NCBI GenBank assembly: GCA_036971615.1
Contig: JAYKKR010000030.1
Coordinates: forward strand, 310,001 to 374,000
From: Amyloporia xantha
Lineage: Eukaryota > Basidiomycota > Agaricomycetes > Polyporales > Adustoporiaceae
Direction: 5' to 3'
Length of the DNA stretch: 64,000 nucleotides
In this document: piece after piece, positions 35,976 to 45,942 of the stretch
How positions within the stretch are numbered: position 1 is the stretch's first letter
Layout: each line of letters starts with the position of its first letter
Program-made: the position numbers and the translations under genes
Notes under the pieces: model-generated
Told to the model about the DNA's origin: nothing
The model's database searches: none
The model's input: the letters and a program-made list of their open reading frames with translations, nothing else

Positions 35976-38900
35976 TTAGGCGTGTCGCGTGTATGAGGAG
36001 ACGACGCACATGGCGTCTCGACATGTCCATGCCATTGACCTAGAAGGTCTAGTGCAATGGTTACACAGCGTCGATGAAGGCGCTGAGGGCATGAAGAAGC
36101 TGCGCCAGGAACTGACGCGAACCTCATATACTGGGAAACCAGCGCTGGGGCACAGCGCAATGGCATCCGGTGGATAGATGACAGCGTATGGCATGCTGTC
36201 ACTATCCACATCAGAAGCAGCGACAGACTGCTCCTGGTATGTGCGTCGCACTGGTAGGTGTGACGTACGCTGGGATGAAGTGTACAACACATCAGGTGTT
36301 GTACGCTGGAGGAGAGGGAGTAACCTCCGTCGCGCCTCCACAACATATTCAATGTTGTGGAGACGGCATGCAGTAAGGTGCTGCAGCCATACTTCGATGT
36401 AGGCATACAGCTGTGAGTCATCTTCTGGAAGCAGAAGATACCACTGAGCGGCTTGCGCTGCTCTGCACCTTGCCAAGATTACCTCAGTCTCATAGGCAAG
36501 GGCGCATTCACCCTCTATGCGCTCAGCATCTGAGATGCTGGGCGTATAGGGGCTTGTGGCGATGGAGGCGTTGTCGGTGGACATGGTGGTTGAGAGGATG
36601 GAGGATCCCTGTCCACGTCGACGGTCTATATAGACCTCCAGCGTCAATTGAAGTCGGTTACAGACTTCGATTCCTGATGAGCGCTGATGAGCGCTGGTCA
36701 GCAGACTCAAACTGGAATTGAAAGTATTCCATTTGAGGAGCGACAATCCCAGTGATATGGAATTGTCACCGAAGAGCAGGACCAATGGGAATTGGTCGGG
36801 CTCCCGGTCCCTCCCCCCTCGGAAAGATACCCCGGTCTGATGAACTTCGGCAGCAGAGTCTGGGTTCAGTCGTTTGGGAGGTAGGATAGTGCGACTGGCA
36901 AGTAGCACTACAATTAGAATAGACAAAGTATAAAATACTTCATATATCCACCGAAAGAATGGCCCAAGTCCAATAGAGACAAGGGTCAGACATTTCGAAA
37001 GGAAAGGAGAAGTCGAGTACATAGAAGATGTACTCGAATGCTTCATGCAGGGGGCATACAAACAACATGGTAAGTTGTTTGTATGTCTGTCGACAAGCAT
37101 ACCTTGGGCATATTCACCCTCAGATACTCCGATATCCAAGGTGGACATGCATCCAAAGTAGCCTGTGTACACTGCTTGTGGCACCGCTCCATAGTGGCGA
37201 CCATAATTGGTCGCCCCCATGTATGATGCTGTCGGCCCAGGTCCTTGTCTGGGGCCTGGTGCCGGCGCTGGTGCTGGCCAAGGTGGAGGGCAAGGAGGTA
37301 TTGCAGTGCTACTTATCAGCGGCACTGCAGTAGCAATCCACTCAAGTACTATGAAAGTACTCGGGTGGAGTACCCATCCTAATGCAGCACTACCATGCAC
37401 ATTGGGATGGGGTGGGTGATGGACAAGATATGGCGGATGCACGCGCTCGAGCATTAAAGTACTCGAGGACAGCGACCAACCCATCACGCCAACAGATACG
37501 TGAATGTGCGAACGACTTCTCTCGTCGTTCGTACGTGCATCGTCGAGCACAGTGGTGCTCGGGATGACAGACGGCCGGTACGCGTAGTCAGCGACGCTGC
37601 TACGTGTATCGTCCGTGTCCGTACTCTCGAGTACCAAAGTACTCGGGAGCAACGGTCTATGCTCGTCATTGAGGATGGCGCTCGGAGTGTACACCCCGTA
37701 GTCCCTGCAGGGGCGAGATCCGTCGAGTACAGAAGTACTTGGCGGATGCACGCTGCTACCGTAGCTACGGGGCGCGCCATCGCGGTGAGTGATGTCGGGT
37801 ACCATAGTACTCGGCGTATATACAAGGCTCCGCACACGTTGGCGTGAGCGGCGCCATCTGCTGTCTGCGGCGTCAGACCTGGCGGCACGGCAAGTACTTT
37901 CGAGTACAGGAGTACTCGAAGAGTACGCCCGTCCGATTGGGCTGGCGCGCGGTCGTCGAACGAAAGCCCCCTCGAGTACTGCGGTACTCGAGAAGGGTGC
38001 CCTTCCTAACATAGCACTACCGTGCTCATTGGGCTGGGGCAGTAGGGGACGACCGAAGTACGACGGATGCGCACGGTCAGCCGTGCTGACGTGCGCACCG
38101 TTCATATGCACATCTTCGAGTACTGGTGTACTTGAAGACAGCGGCCTTCCCAACACGACATCGATGCGATCGTCGTGGAGGGGCTCTGAGCGAGCAGCCG
38201 GTGGTGCACACGCGCAGTCAGCGGCACTGCTGCACGTATTGCCCACGTCTGCACTCTCGAGTACCAAGGTGCTCGGGGGCAGCAGTCTACTCTGCACGCA
38301 GGCGTCCGATCCGCCGTGCGCGCAGTGCTGATGGAATGACCACTCGAGTACTGTAGTACTCGGGTAGTATGCCCTGCCCAACGCACTGGCATACCGGCGT
38401 CGAGTAGGGTCCCGCTCATTCGCATCCTCAAGTACGAAACTACTTGAGGACGATGGGAGCCCGCTGTCAGCTATGCTGGCGAGCGGGCTGTTCGCATCTG
38501 TGCCCTCAAGTACCTTCATACTTGGGGACAGCAGTCTGTCTTGTCCACGGCCATCGGAGGTGCGGCGTACACTGTATTGTACCCGCGCCTGTATGCTCGG
38601 GATAAGTCGCTGCTCGAGTACTTGAGTACTCGAGTAGAGTGCCGGTGGACGGTGGATGACGAACGGCGGATGCACACGGTCAGCCGTGCTGACGTGCACG
38701 TCGTTCGTTCGCGCCTCCTCAAGTGCCTCTGTACTCGAGGGTAACGCCCAGCCCGACATAGCACCGCTGTGTGCGTCAGGGAGGTGCTCTAAGTGAGCGG
38801 CCGACGAAGTGAACACGCAGTCAGCCATGCGGCTGCGTGTACTGTTCGCGTCCGCGCTCTCGAGCACCGGAGTGCTCGGGAGAGACGGTCGGCTCAGCGC

Positions 38901-40700
38901 TGCACTACTGTGCGCGTTGAGCAACCGCTCGGATTGAATAAACGGCAGAGCGGGTGCGCTGTCAGCTACGCTGGCGAGCGCACCCCTTGCCACTGCATAC
39001 TCGAGAACGGAAGTACTCGAGACTAGCAGCCTACCCGGCGCGGCGCAGATGCGAGCGTCGGGTGACGGTTCTGGGTAGACAGCCTGCGGAATGGGTGCGC
39101 CGTCAGCATCGCTGGCGTGTGCACTGCTCGCGTCGGCGTTCTCGAGTGCGCAAGTACTCGAGTACGGCAGTTTGTCCGGCGCGCGGGCGTGAATAGCGCT
39201 GCGCGCGCGATTCCGCACATGTGCCGGCGTGCTTGAATGAGACACCTGCTCGAGTACTCGAGTACTTGAGCAGAGTGCCTTGTTCGGCATGCCCGCACTC
39301 GAATAATCGAGCATGGTACTCTCAAGTGCAACAGCACTCGAGTAGTACGCCCGTCCCAACGTAGCACCATGGTGTACGTTGGTCCAGGGTGCGAGGCGCG
39401 GGGTAGACAGCGGCTGCGCGCAGACAGCTGTGCTGCTGTGCGCGTCGCTCGTACGCCCGGCCATGTTCCCGAGTACTAATATACTCGAGAACGTCGTTCC
39501 GCCCGGCGCAGCACGGACGTGCGCGTTCGGCGGTGGTCCTTGGCGGACAGTGGGCGGAGCAGGTGCGCCGTCAGCTACGCTGGCGGGCGCGCCCCTTACC
39601 GTTGCATTCTCGAGTACTTCTGTACTCGAGTCTGACAGCCCACCCGGCGTGGCGCAGATGCGTACGTTGGGCGGCGGCTCTATGCGGGTGGCAGACGAAA
39701 CGGGTGCGCCGTCAGCTAGGCTGACGAGCGCACCACTCTCTGTCGCGTTCTCGAGTACGTGAGTACTCGAGAGTAGCAGTCCACCCAACGTGGCACTACT
39801 GTGCGCGTTGGGCGGCGGTTCGGGGCGGATCGCGAACGAACTGGGGTACTTACTTTTGTGGGTGCCCCTGTTCCCGGTTCCTATCCCCTCCCGGGCGCGC
39901 AACCGCCCGGCGAGTTCGTCCTGCGGACGCGGAACGACGCTCGAGACCTCTTGGGGGTCCGAGTCGTGAGGTTGAGGTCCGTACGACGCGTCGAAGCACG
40001 TCGCAGAGGGATGGGGCGCGCCGTCGACGGGCACGGCGCGCGGATGTGGTGGCGGCTGGAGGCCTTCTTGTACGGGCCTAACTGGCACGCTCGGGGGTAC
40101 CGGGCGCGTCCGTTCAGGTCCCGTGGCCGTGGGTGTTGCAGTGGTGGTGGTGGTGGCCGGTCTTGAGGTCGGAGTGGCAGTGGTGGTGGTGGTAGCGGAA
40201 GAAGGCGCGTGTAAGCGCTCGCCGCGCCGCGCGTCGGGAATGACTGCGCGGGGTGTCGGGCGCAAACCTCGGGCAGTCCCAGAGATCCCCGTTGCGGGTC
40301 TGCTGGGCATCGCCGGCTCGTTCACGGGAGAGGACCGCTGTGAAGCGCGTCGCTCTTCGTCGTGATCGAGTTGCGCCATGACGCAGTACCGGATGGTACT
40401 GACGGTCATGAGTGCACGGTCTTCGCGTTCGAACCCGTACCGTCTCGCTCGGTCGTCGAACCCAGTGATTCGTTCCTCAAGATCCTCGAGAGGCATCTCG
40501 ATTAAATCTGAGATAGCCTTCTCAAATGACAGAGACCTTCTCTCCCAGTGAACCCAGGAGGGAAGGTCTTGGACTCTCCAGGCCTTGCATGAAGAACTAT
40601 GAGCTTCTTCATGTAAGGGATGCAACACCTCGAGGCATTTAGCCAAGAGGACAGTTCCAGCTGGCCACTTAGTGAAGTAGGCAGTTGTAAATGTATGCAT
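35976..40700 (-). CDS. single giant repeat-rich protein of the LTR element (Gag-like?)
   Basis: One uninterrupted frame of 1574 codons. The start MHTFTTAYFTKW lies 58 bases inside the 5' LTR. Residues about 1-130 are ordinary and helical (WERRSLSFEKAISDLIEM). A Thr/Pro low-complexity part follows. From about residue 310 to 1120 there are some 24 degenerate units of about 30-48 residues, each with S-S-T-x-V-L-E, then A-D-x-A and a P-P-N-x-H-x-x-A segment. The C-terminal third has a possible second start (MSTDNASIATSPYTPSISDA) with its own upstream TATATAGACC motif, and a helical region (YIEVWLQHLTACRLHNIEY). No zinc knuckle or enzyme domain. Position suggests a Gag substitute. The frame of nearly 4.7 kb without a stop, in a repeat-rich region, argues for selection or very recent origin. 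Confidence 0.65.
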   Translation of the reverse strand: MHTFTTAYFTKWPAGTVLLAKCLEVLHPLHEEAHSSSCKAWRVQDLPSWVHWERRSLSFEKAISDLIEMPLEDLEERITGFDDRARRYGFEREDRALMTVSTIRYCVMAQLDHDEERRASQRSSPVNEPAMPSRPATGISGTARGLRPTPRAVIPDARRGERLHAPSSATTTTTATPTSRPATTTTTATPTATGPERTRPVPPSVPVRPVQEGLQPPPHPRAVPVDGAPHPSATCFDASYGPQPHDSDPQEVSSVVPRPQDELAGRLRAREGIGTGNRGTHKSKYPSSFAIRPEPPPNAHSSATLGGLLLSSTHVLENATESGALVSLADGAPVSSATRIEPPPNVRICATPGGLSDSSTEVLENATVRGAPASVADGAPAPPTVRQGPPPNAHVRAAPGGTTFSSILVLGNMAGRTSDAHSSTAVCAQPLSTPRLAPWTNVHHGATLGRAYYSSAVALESTMLDYSSAGMPNKALCSSTRVLEQVSHSSTPAHVRNRARSAIHARAPDKLPYSSTCALENADASSAHASDADGAPIPQAVYPEPSPDARICAAPGRLLVSSTSVLEYAVARGALASVADSAPALPFIQSERLLNAHSSAALSRPSLPSTPVLESADANSTRSRMADCVFTSSAAHLEHLPDAHSGAMSGWALPSSTEALEEARTNDVHVSTADRVHPPFVIHRPPALYSSTQVLEQRLIPSIQARVQYSVRRTSDGRGQDRLLSPSMKVLEGTDANSPLASIADSGLPSSSSSFVLEDANERDPTRRRYASALGRAYYPSTTVLEWSFHQHCAHGGSDACVQSRLLPPSTLVLESADVGNTCSSAADCACAPPAARSEPLHDDRIDVVLGRPLSSSTPVLEDVHMNGAHVSTADRAHPSYFGRPLLPQPNEHGSAMLGRAPFSSTAVLEGAFVRRPRASPIGRAYSSSTPVLESTCRAARSDAADSRWRRSRQRVRSLVYTPSTMVPDITHRDGAPRSYGSSVHPPSTSVLDGSRPCRDYGVYTPSAILNDEHRPLLPSTLVLESTDTDDTRSSVADYAYRPSVIPSTTVLDDARTNDERSRSHIHVSVGVMGWSLSSSTLMLERVHPPYLVHHPPHPNVHGSAALGWVLHPSTFIVLEWIATAVPLISSTAIPPCPPPWPAPAPAPGPRQGPGPTASYMGATNYGRHYGAVPQAVYTGYFGCMSTLDIGVSEGEYAQGMLVDRHTNNLPCCLYAPCMKHSSTSSMYSTSPFLSKCLTLVSIGLGPFFRWIYEVFYTLSILIVVLLASRTILPPKRLNPDSAAEVHQTGVSFRGGRDREPDQFPLVLLFGDNSISLGLSLLKWNTFNSSLSLLTSAHQRSSGIEVCNRLQLTLEVYIDRRRGQGSSILSTTMSTDNASIATSPYTPSISDAERIEGECALAYETEVILARCRAAQAAQWYLLLPEDDSQLYAYIEVWLQHLTACRLHNIEYVVEARRRLLPLLQRTTPDVLYTSSQRTSHLPVRRTYQEQSVAASDVDSDSMPYAVIYPPDAIALCPSAGFPVYEVRVSSWRSFFMPSAPSSTLCNHCTRPSRSMAWTCRDAMCVVSSYTRHA
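37341..39771. repeat. about 21 dispersed 22-bp palindromes of CTCGAGTAC-n4-GTACTCGAG type
   Basis: Perfect examples are at 37971-37992, 38613-38634, 39609-39630 and 39750-39771. Variant palindromes are spaced about 70-140 bp apart. They encode the S-S-T-x-V-L-E core of the minus-strand protein repeats. The arms change together: AGTAC/GTACT, AGCAC/GTGCT (38,858), AGTGC/GCACT (39,318) and AAGTA/TACTT (38,428). Confidence 0.85.
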
Positions 40701-40758
40701 GCGCTGTAAACTCTCCCAGGTTGTAGAAACCTGACAAAGTCAGAGGAGCGCAAAAATG

Positions 40759-41012
40759 TGTAACAAATATACTTCTCTCACTCACACCTGATATGCGCTG
40801 CACCCAATCTCTATTCCAGAGAGTGTCTACAGTATGCATACATAGGTATTAATGTGAAAGAAGTGTTAGTCTTAGAAAGGAAATAGATGGTGGCATATAT
40901 GCTGGCACACAAACATATGTAAATATAGATGATAAGGGCATATAAGCCTAGGATAAGGGATTATAATAATATAATGGAATATAATTGAATAGATATGTAA
41001 CGGCACGTTACA
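40759..41012 (-). repeat. LTR (5' LTR in the coding direction)
   Basis: Second 254-base LTR, followed by the CTACC target duplication. Confidence 0.92.
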
Positions 41013-41559
41013 CTACCGTGCCATAATTTCATGCTTCATTGCACTACATCCTTGCCTTTCCTATGCATCATTTATCCTCCATTGCAATCTGCCATCAACT
41101 GTGCCATTTGTATGTATTTCAGAGAATATTTTTCTATTTGTCAAGTCATATATTACATTGCACTGTTGGCAAATATCGACAAAATAGAATGTACAGATGG
41201 CGCGCTTGCCATCAGCATCGCTATGAGTGGTGCCCTTGTGAAACTCGTATTGGGTCACATATTTCATGTACGGACCATATATCCTGTAAATCATTGTGGA
41301 TGGGTATTGTAGTATTTCTACTGAATAGGTTCTGGGTCAAAATATCATATTAAAATTCGCTTATTTCTGTTAATCCAAATATGGTAATGTCCAGTAAGGT
41401 TATGATATACCATTAGGATCCATTTGAATGCGGCTATTCAAAATTCCAATTGGCTCAATGCTTGCTATACATCATTAGAAACCATTTGAATGGGCCATTC
41501 CAAATATGGTAATGGTCAATCTGGGGCTGCTATATGCCACTGGGATCCACTCCAATATG

Positions 41560-41890
41560 GCTATTCAATACAATAATCATAATTGCACCAGATTGTTGCA
41601 TACAATGCTCATCCACAATGATCAACAGGGCTTACAATGCTCATCCACAATGATCTACAGAACATACAATGCCCATCCACAATCATTCACAGGATGTACA
41701 ATACCCATCTACAATCATTTACAGGACATACAATATTCATTCACAATCATTCACAGCGCTCACAAGGCCCATCCACAATGCTTGTTGTACAATGCGCATT
41801 CACAATATAGTGAGGATCTACAATCACAATCTGTGCAGGGCATCTATTACAATACAATGCTAACTCACCATACACAACCATTTCAGGAGG
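41560..41890 (+). repeat. 30-bp tandem repeat in the left duplication arm
   Basis: Nine or so units of the type CATCCACAATCATTCACAGG with ACATACAATG spacers. The matching array in the right arm is at about 52,570-52,900, inverted. Confidence 0.8.
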
Positions 41891-41934
41891 TCTGAGGGCA
41901 ATTGTATTACAATCCTGGCCACCACGAGTGAGCT

Positions 41935-43375
41935 CTCCCAAGCATGGCGCTTTCTTGGATATCTCATAGCGCAGCTTTGCAGAGCATGGCACATTTTTGA
42001 GAATTTGATGGTGCTTTTTTCACAGTCTCATGGTGCAGCTCTCCAAAGCATGGCGCTTTTTTGACAGCCTCATGGCGTAGCTCTCTAAAGCATGGTGCTT
42101 TGTTGGGATTCTCATGGTGCAGCTTTATAAAGCATGGCGCATTTTTGAGAATCTCATGGCGCAGCTTTGTAAAGCATGGCGCTTTTTTTGCAAATTTGAT
42201 GGCGCTTTTTGACAGTCTCATGGCGCACTTCTCCTAAGCATGGCACAGCTCTCCCAAGCATGATGCTTTCTTAGATATCTCATAGTGCAGCTTTGCAGAG
42301 CATGGCGCTTTTTTGGATTTCTCATGGTGCAGCTCTCCAAAAAAGCGCCATGCTCTGCAAAGCTGCACTATGAGATATCCAAGAAAGCGCCATGCTTGGG
42401 AGAGCTGCACCATGCTTTGGAGAAGTGCGCCATGAGATATCCAAGAAAGTGCCATGCTCTCAAAGCTGCGCCATGAGACTGTCAAAAATGCGCCATCAAA
42501 TTCTCAAAAATGCGCCATGCTCTGCAAAGCTGCGCTATGAGATATCGAAGAAAGCGCCATGCTTGGGAGAGCTGTGCCATGCTTTGGAGAAGTACGCCAT
42601 GAGATATCCAAGAAAGTGCCATGCTCTCAAAGCTGTGCCATGAGACTGTCAAAAAAGCACCATGAAGTTCGCACAAAAGAGCCATGCTTTGCAAAGCTGC
42701 GCCATGAAAGTCCCAACAAAGCACTGTGCTTTGCAAAGCTGCGCCATGAGATATCCAAAAAAGCGCCATGCTTGGAAGAGCTATGCCATGCTTTGGAGAA
42801 GTGCACCATGAGACTGTCAAAAAAGTGCCATTAAATTGCAAAAAAAGCGTCATGCTTTACAAAGCTGCGCCATGAGATTCTCAAAAATGCGCCATGCTCT
42901 GCAAAGCGGTGCCATGAAATATCCAAGCAAGTGCCATGCTTTGGAGAAGTGCGCCATGAGACTGTCAAAAAAGCGCCATCAAATTTGCAAAAAAGGCGCC
43001 ATGCTTTACAAAGCTGCGCCATGAGATTCTCAAAAATGTGCCATGCTTTATAAAGCTGCACCATGAGAATCCCAACAAAGCGCCATGGTTGGGAGAGCTG
43101 CGCCATGCTTTGGAGAGCTGCACCATGAGACTGTCAAAAAAGTGCCATAAAATTCCCAAAAAAATGTGCCATGCTTTACAAAGTTGTGCCATGACATTCC
43201 CCCAAAAAGCGCCATGCTCTACCAAGCTGCACCATGAGATTGTCAAAAAAGCGCCATGCTTTGGACAACTGTGCCATCAAATTCCCAAAAAAGCTGCGCG
43301 GTTTGCAGAGCTGTAGGATTAAATTCCTAACAAAGTGCCATGCTCTATCAAGCTGCGCAATGCTGAAATATAGCT
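41935..43375. repeat. 42-bp satellite arranged as one giant palindrome
   Basis: Units alternate GCGCCATGCTTTGCAAAGCT with GCGCCATGAGATATCCAAGA and similar. Left of about 42,326 all units face one way; right of it all face the other. At the switch the arms 42,242-42,317 and 42,336-42,411 are almost perfect inverted copies around an 18-base loop. Short frames run through both strands but only echo the repeat. Confidence 0.88.
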
Positions 43376-43379
43376 AGAG

Positions 43380-43724
43380 TTTATGGCGCAGTCAGCTGTG
43401 CCCTGTCTGTAGGCTATATGATACACCTCGGCCATCCCTACATTGAAGGCCAGAATATACCACAATAATATGGTGCACTCGGCCACGCTGTATCTGTAGG
43501 CTATATTATAGCCCTCGGCCGACACTACTTGAAGGCGAGAATATACCAGGGAAATATGGCGCACTCGGCCGCGCTGTATCTGCAGGCTATATTATAGCCC
43601 TCGGCCGACCCTTGACTGTAGGCTATAACGAGGGCGTCGGCCGACGTCCGCTCTCCTGACAAAGTAATAAGAATTTCACCCATATCTCTCCCTATAGAGT
43701 AGGCTATAGTGACTGAATGGTGTG
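43380..43724 (-). mobile_element. right-type terminus of the X/Y element family
   Basis: The same sub-repeats (GAGGGCTATAATATAGCC type) and terminal core as the right end at 31,449, ending GGCTATAGTGACTGAATGGTGTG-like at 43,724 (cut here to its motif). It could be the partner of the left-type end at 34,658, which would make an element of about 3.2 kb without the LTR insertion. The outer flanks show no shared target duplication. Confidence 0.6.
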
Positions 43725-44001
43725 TAATCCTCGCAGCAATCGCTCCTGCTTCATGTGCCAACGCCGTGGCCATTGGTCAAGCGAATGCGCTTGCAACTCA
43801 TGTCGACACTGCCACATTGTTCACATCGACACTGCTTGTCCTTACAATGAAACGGAACTGGTGCCGCTGCCTATGGGCTCCCCATCCTTCGTTCGCAGCG
43901 AGAATCCCAGCCTCAGCGACGCCATTAGTCAGGCCATAGATGAAGTTGCCTATGATGCTGATGATGAAGAGGGATCTGCGCGTCGCGACGACGCGGCTTA
44001 A
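43725..44001 (+). pseudogene. retroelement zinc-knuckle protein, C-terminal fragment
   Basis: A CCHC knuckle reads CFMCQRRGHWSSEC (C-x2-C-x4-H-x4-C). Further Cys/His residues (CNSCRHCHIVHIDTAC) and an acidic end follow. Everything upstream is replaced by the element terminus; the apparent ATG lies in that terminus. A purine tract and an LTR come directly after, so it is the 3' end of an LTR element whose last gene is Gag-like. Confidence 0.6.
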
Positions 44002-44012
44002 ACGGGGGGTAG

Positions 44013-44363
44013 TGTTACGATTTCCTTGATTACTTCGCCTTACTGTTCACTTGCTTTGTTGTCATGCCCAACCATGACTCACTGTACTATACTTAGCGAG
44101 CAACCACCATGACTCCTCCTCCATTCGACACTGCCTCGTCGTCATGCGCAACCATGACTCATCCCTTACTTAGCTATCACCTGACTCCTATTTTGCATTA
44201 CTCATGCTCAACCATGACTAGCTATATAAACCCCTACTCACTCGCTCTATCCCTTAGTCTTTCGCTCTTGTATAACTACTGTCATACAGCACTACTCTGA
44301 ATAACATCGCTCTTGCTCTACGTCGCACCGTAGGCTACCTTCCTCCCAACTGTGCTCCTAACA
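44013..44363 (+). repeat. LTR, 351 bp, of the broken zinc-knuckle retroelement
   Basis: It is preceded by the purine tract ACGGGGGGTAG, starts TGTTAC and ends CTAACA. It contains GCTATATAAACCCC as promoter. Internal copies of CAACCATGACTC repeat four times. No second LTR is seen in the window. Confidence 0.6.
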
Positions 44364-44448
44364 GCGCCACTCATGCTGCCATCTACACCGCCATCCGGTA
44401 GAGCAACGGGTCCTGTATTGAAATGATAGAATGAATGAGTACATCAGA

Positions 44449-45162
44449 CTAATGGAGTGAATGAGACCATACCCGGTGAAGGAGTGGGCGGCAGGTCGAG
44501 CAAATCCCAACACACAATGTCAGGGGAGATCTAGACACAGCACGGTTGTGGGTGGATGGCGAACGAGGGCCAGTGGACAAGGGGATGTTGAAGTTTCCTC
44601 CAGGTCTTGGAGTGTGCTGTGGCGATGGCGCCAAGTCGAAATAGGGGTCAGCGAGGGAATCCAAGATAGGTGATGTTGGAATATTGAACAGGTCTCGTGA
44701 TGGCGCAGAGGGCGAGGGCGAGGGCGACCGTGATAAGTCAAAATCAGCCCTCAACCATTGAGGGAAGGGCCGCTGAGGCTCAGGAGAGATGGGGGTGGGG
44801 GAAATCACGAAGTCAACAGCTCTGTGTGCAGAGGGCCGCGATGGCGCAGGGGATGGTGGGCGTTCCTGGGGTGATAAATTGAACGTTGCATTGCGATTGT
44901 CAGGAGATACCGGCGTGGGGGACTGGGCGAAGCGGAAATGTTTTGGGGGCGGAGGCGAGTATGGCGAGGATGGCAAGTCGAATGGCGCTCGGGATGGCGC
45001 AGGCGTGGCTGTGGGCAAAGGCAACAAGTCCAAAATGGGACGGGACTGGGGATCGGACTCCTCCTGTGCAGCATCGAAGTCAAAAGGGGGCCGGGCTGGA
45101 ATGAGTCAGTACATTGGCGGCGTCAGGCTAAGGAATATTGCATGCGCACCTGGTTGATGCAT
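44449..45162 (-). pseudogene. decayed copy of gene Y
   Basis: Exon 1 is 45162-45150 (MHQP) and exon 2 starts at 45095, joined in phase exactly as in the 27,838 copy. The product has the same F-[DN]-L/I-x-x-SP repeats (FDLPSSPYSPPPP, FNLSPQERPPSP, FDLSRSPSPSP). The frame shifts near 44,540: the expected end DLLDLPPTPSPG appears in another frame just before a GTATGG donor. The gene is cut off inside that intron at about 44,450, next to the LTR. Confidence 0.6.
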
Positions 45163-45392
45163 GTGGAGGGGCAATGTCAGGGGAAGTGGAGAAAAGCGCA
45201 ATCACCCAAGTTTTGCGAGAGGCATGTAATAAAGGCTTGAGGGCGACACGTGTAGTTCCGATCGGTTGGCCGCAGATCTTTCCGGTAGGCGCCCATCTTC
45301 GACTTCCGCGCTGTGCCGAGTGCTTCTGACTTCATCTCCACGACTCTTACTGCCACCACTGTCCACTCTGCTACCCCCATTCCTCTGCTGTC

Positions 45393-45942
45393 ATGTCTGT
45401 CGCGTCCATCCAACCCTCCATCCTGCTCACCACCGCACGCATTGAAGAGGCGTTGAAGGTCGCGCCGCCCTGAGGAGATCCCCGCTATCAAGAGTTTGAA
45501 TCAGCGCTGTGGAAAGAGGTGGTAAGTGAACACCATGTGTTTCATTTGACATGCACATCCCATGGACGCACTGATGCTTTTTCAGAACGATGTGTTTGTG
45601 CCGCTGAAGGCGCTCAGCTCGCACAATGGACTGCGAGTGCCTCCGCTCCTGGTGAGCGCAATGGCGCAGTTCTCCCTCGCAACCGCAACCAACGTCATTA
45701 CCAATATCGCCGCCATCAAGCCCGACGATCCGCTCATCGAGACGCACCGGCTCTCCAAGTACGTGTGGCGAGGCGATTTCCTCGTCGAGAACCTGGGGGA
45801 AAATCAATGGTGGAAAGGCAAGTGGATGGCGTTCTAGCACCACGTCATTGCTAACACTTGGAGCACAGGTTTGCGGAAGCGTTCGAGTGATGTGGTGTTG
45901 GGGAAGGGGGAGGATCTCCAGGAGGCGCTTCTAGCTCGATGA
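45393..45942 (+). pseudogene. decayed copy of gene X
   Basis: Exons 45393-45521, 45586-45817 and 45869 onward correspond one-to-one with gene X at 27585. Exon 1 has exactly the same length (43 codons). An in-frame TGA at 45471-45473 interrupts exon 1 (KVAPP-stop-GDPRYQEF). The second intron begins GCAAGT where the other copy has GTGAGT, so it would be a GC-AG intron. The similarity ends near 45,920, where a KDZ-like fragment starts on the other strand. The zinc-cluster half is missing. Confidence 0.65.

Larger units (their letters stand above)
35161..41012 (-). mobile_element. 5.85 kb LTR retrotransposon, non-autonomous, young
   Basis: Two 254-bp LTRs, which I read as identical, start TGTAAC and end GTTACA. 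The 5-bp target duplication CTACC is at 35156-35160 and 41013-41017. A polypurine tract (TAGGGGAGGA on the minus strand) abuts the LTR at 35,415, fixing the coding strand as minus. The interior has one 1574-codon frame but no protease, reverse transcriptase, RNase H or integrase motif. It must rely on another element for movement. The matching position in the right duplication arm (53443-53447) has a single uninterrupted CTACC. Confidence 0.92.
33796..41930 (+). repeat. left arm of a 2.3 kb inverted duplication (split by an LTR element)
   Basis: Without the insertion at 35161-41012 the arm is about 2.28 kb and is nearly identical, in reverse, to 52,530-54,808. It contains the Est1-like fragment, an element terminus with sub-repeats (34,658-35,160), a 380-base unique part and about 330 bases of 30-bp repeats. 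Outer limit: the shared GGGTCCCC at 33,796; inner limit: GGCCACCAC near 41,930. Confidence 0.88.

Noticed and set aside
41039..41353. Open frame duplicated at 53421-53107
   Set aside because: Its conservation is explained by the inverted duplication, not by coding selection, and both strands are open.
42285..43316. Cys-rich frames of 60-120 codons on both strands
   Set aside because: They are read-throughs of the 42-bp satellite; the same motif recurs because the DNA repeats.
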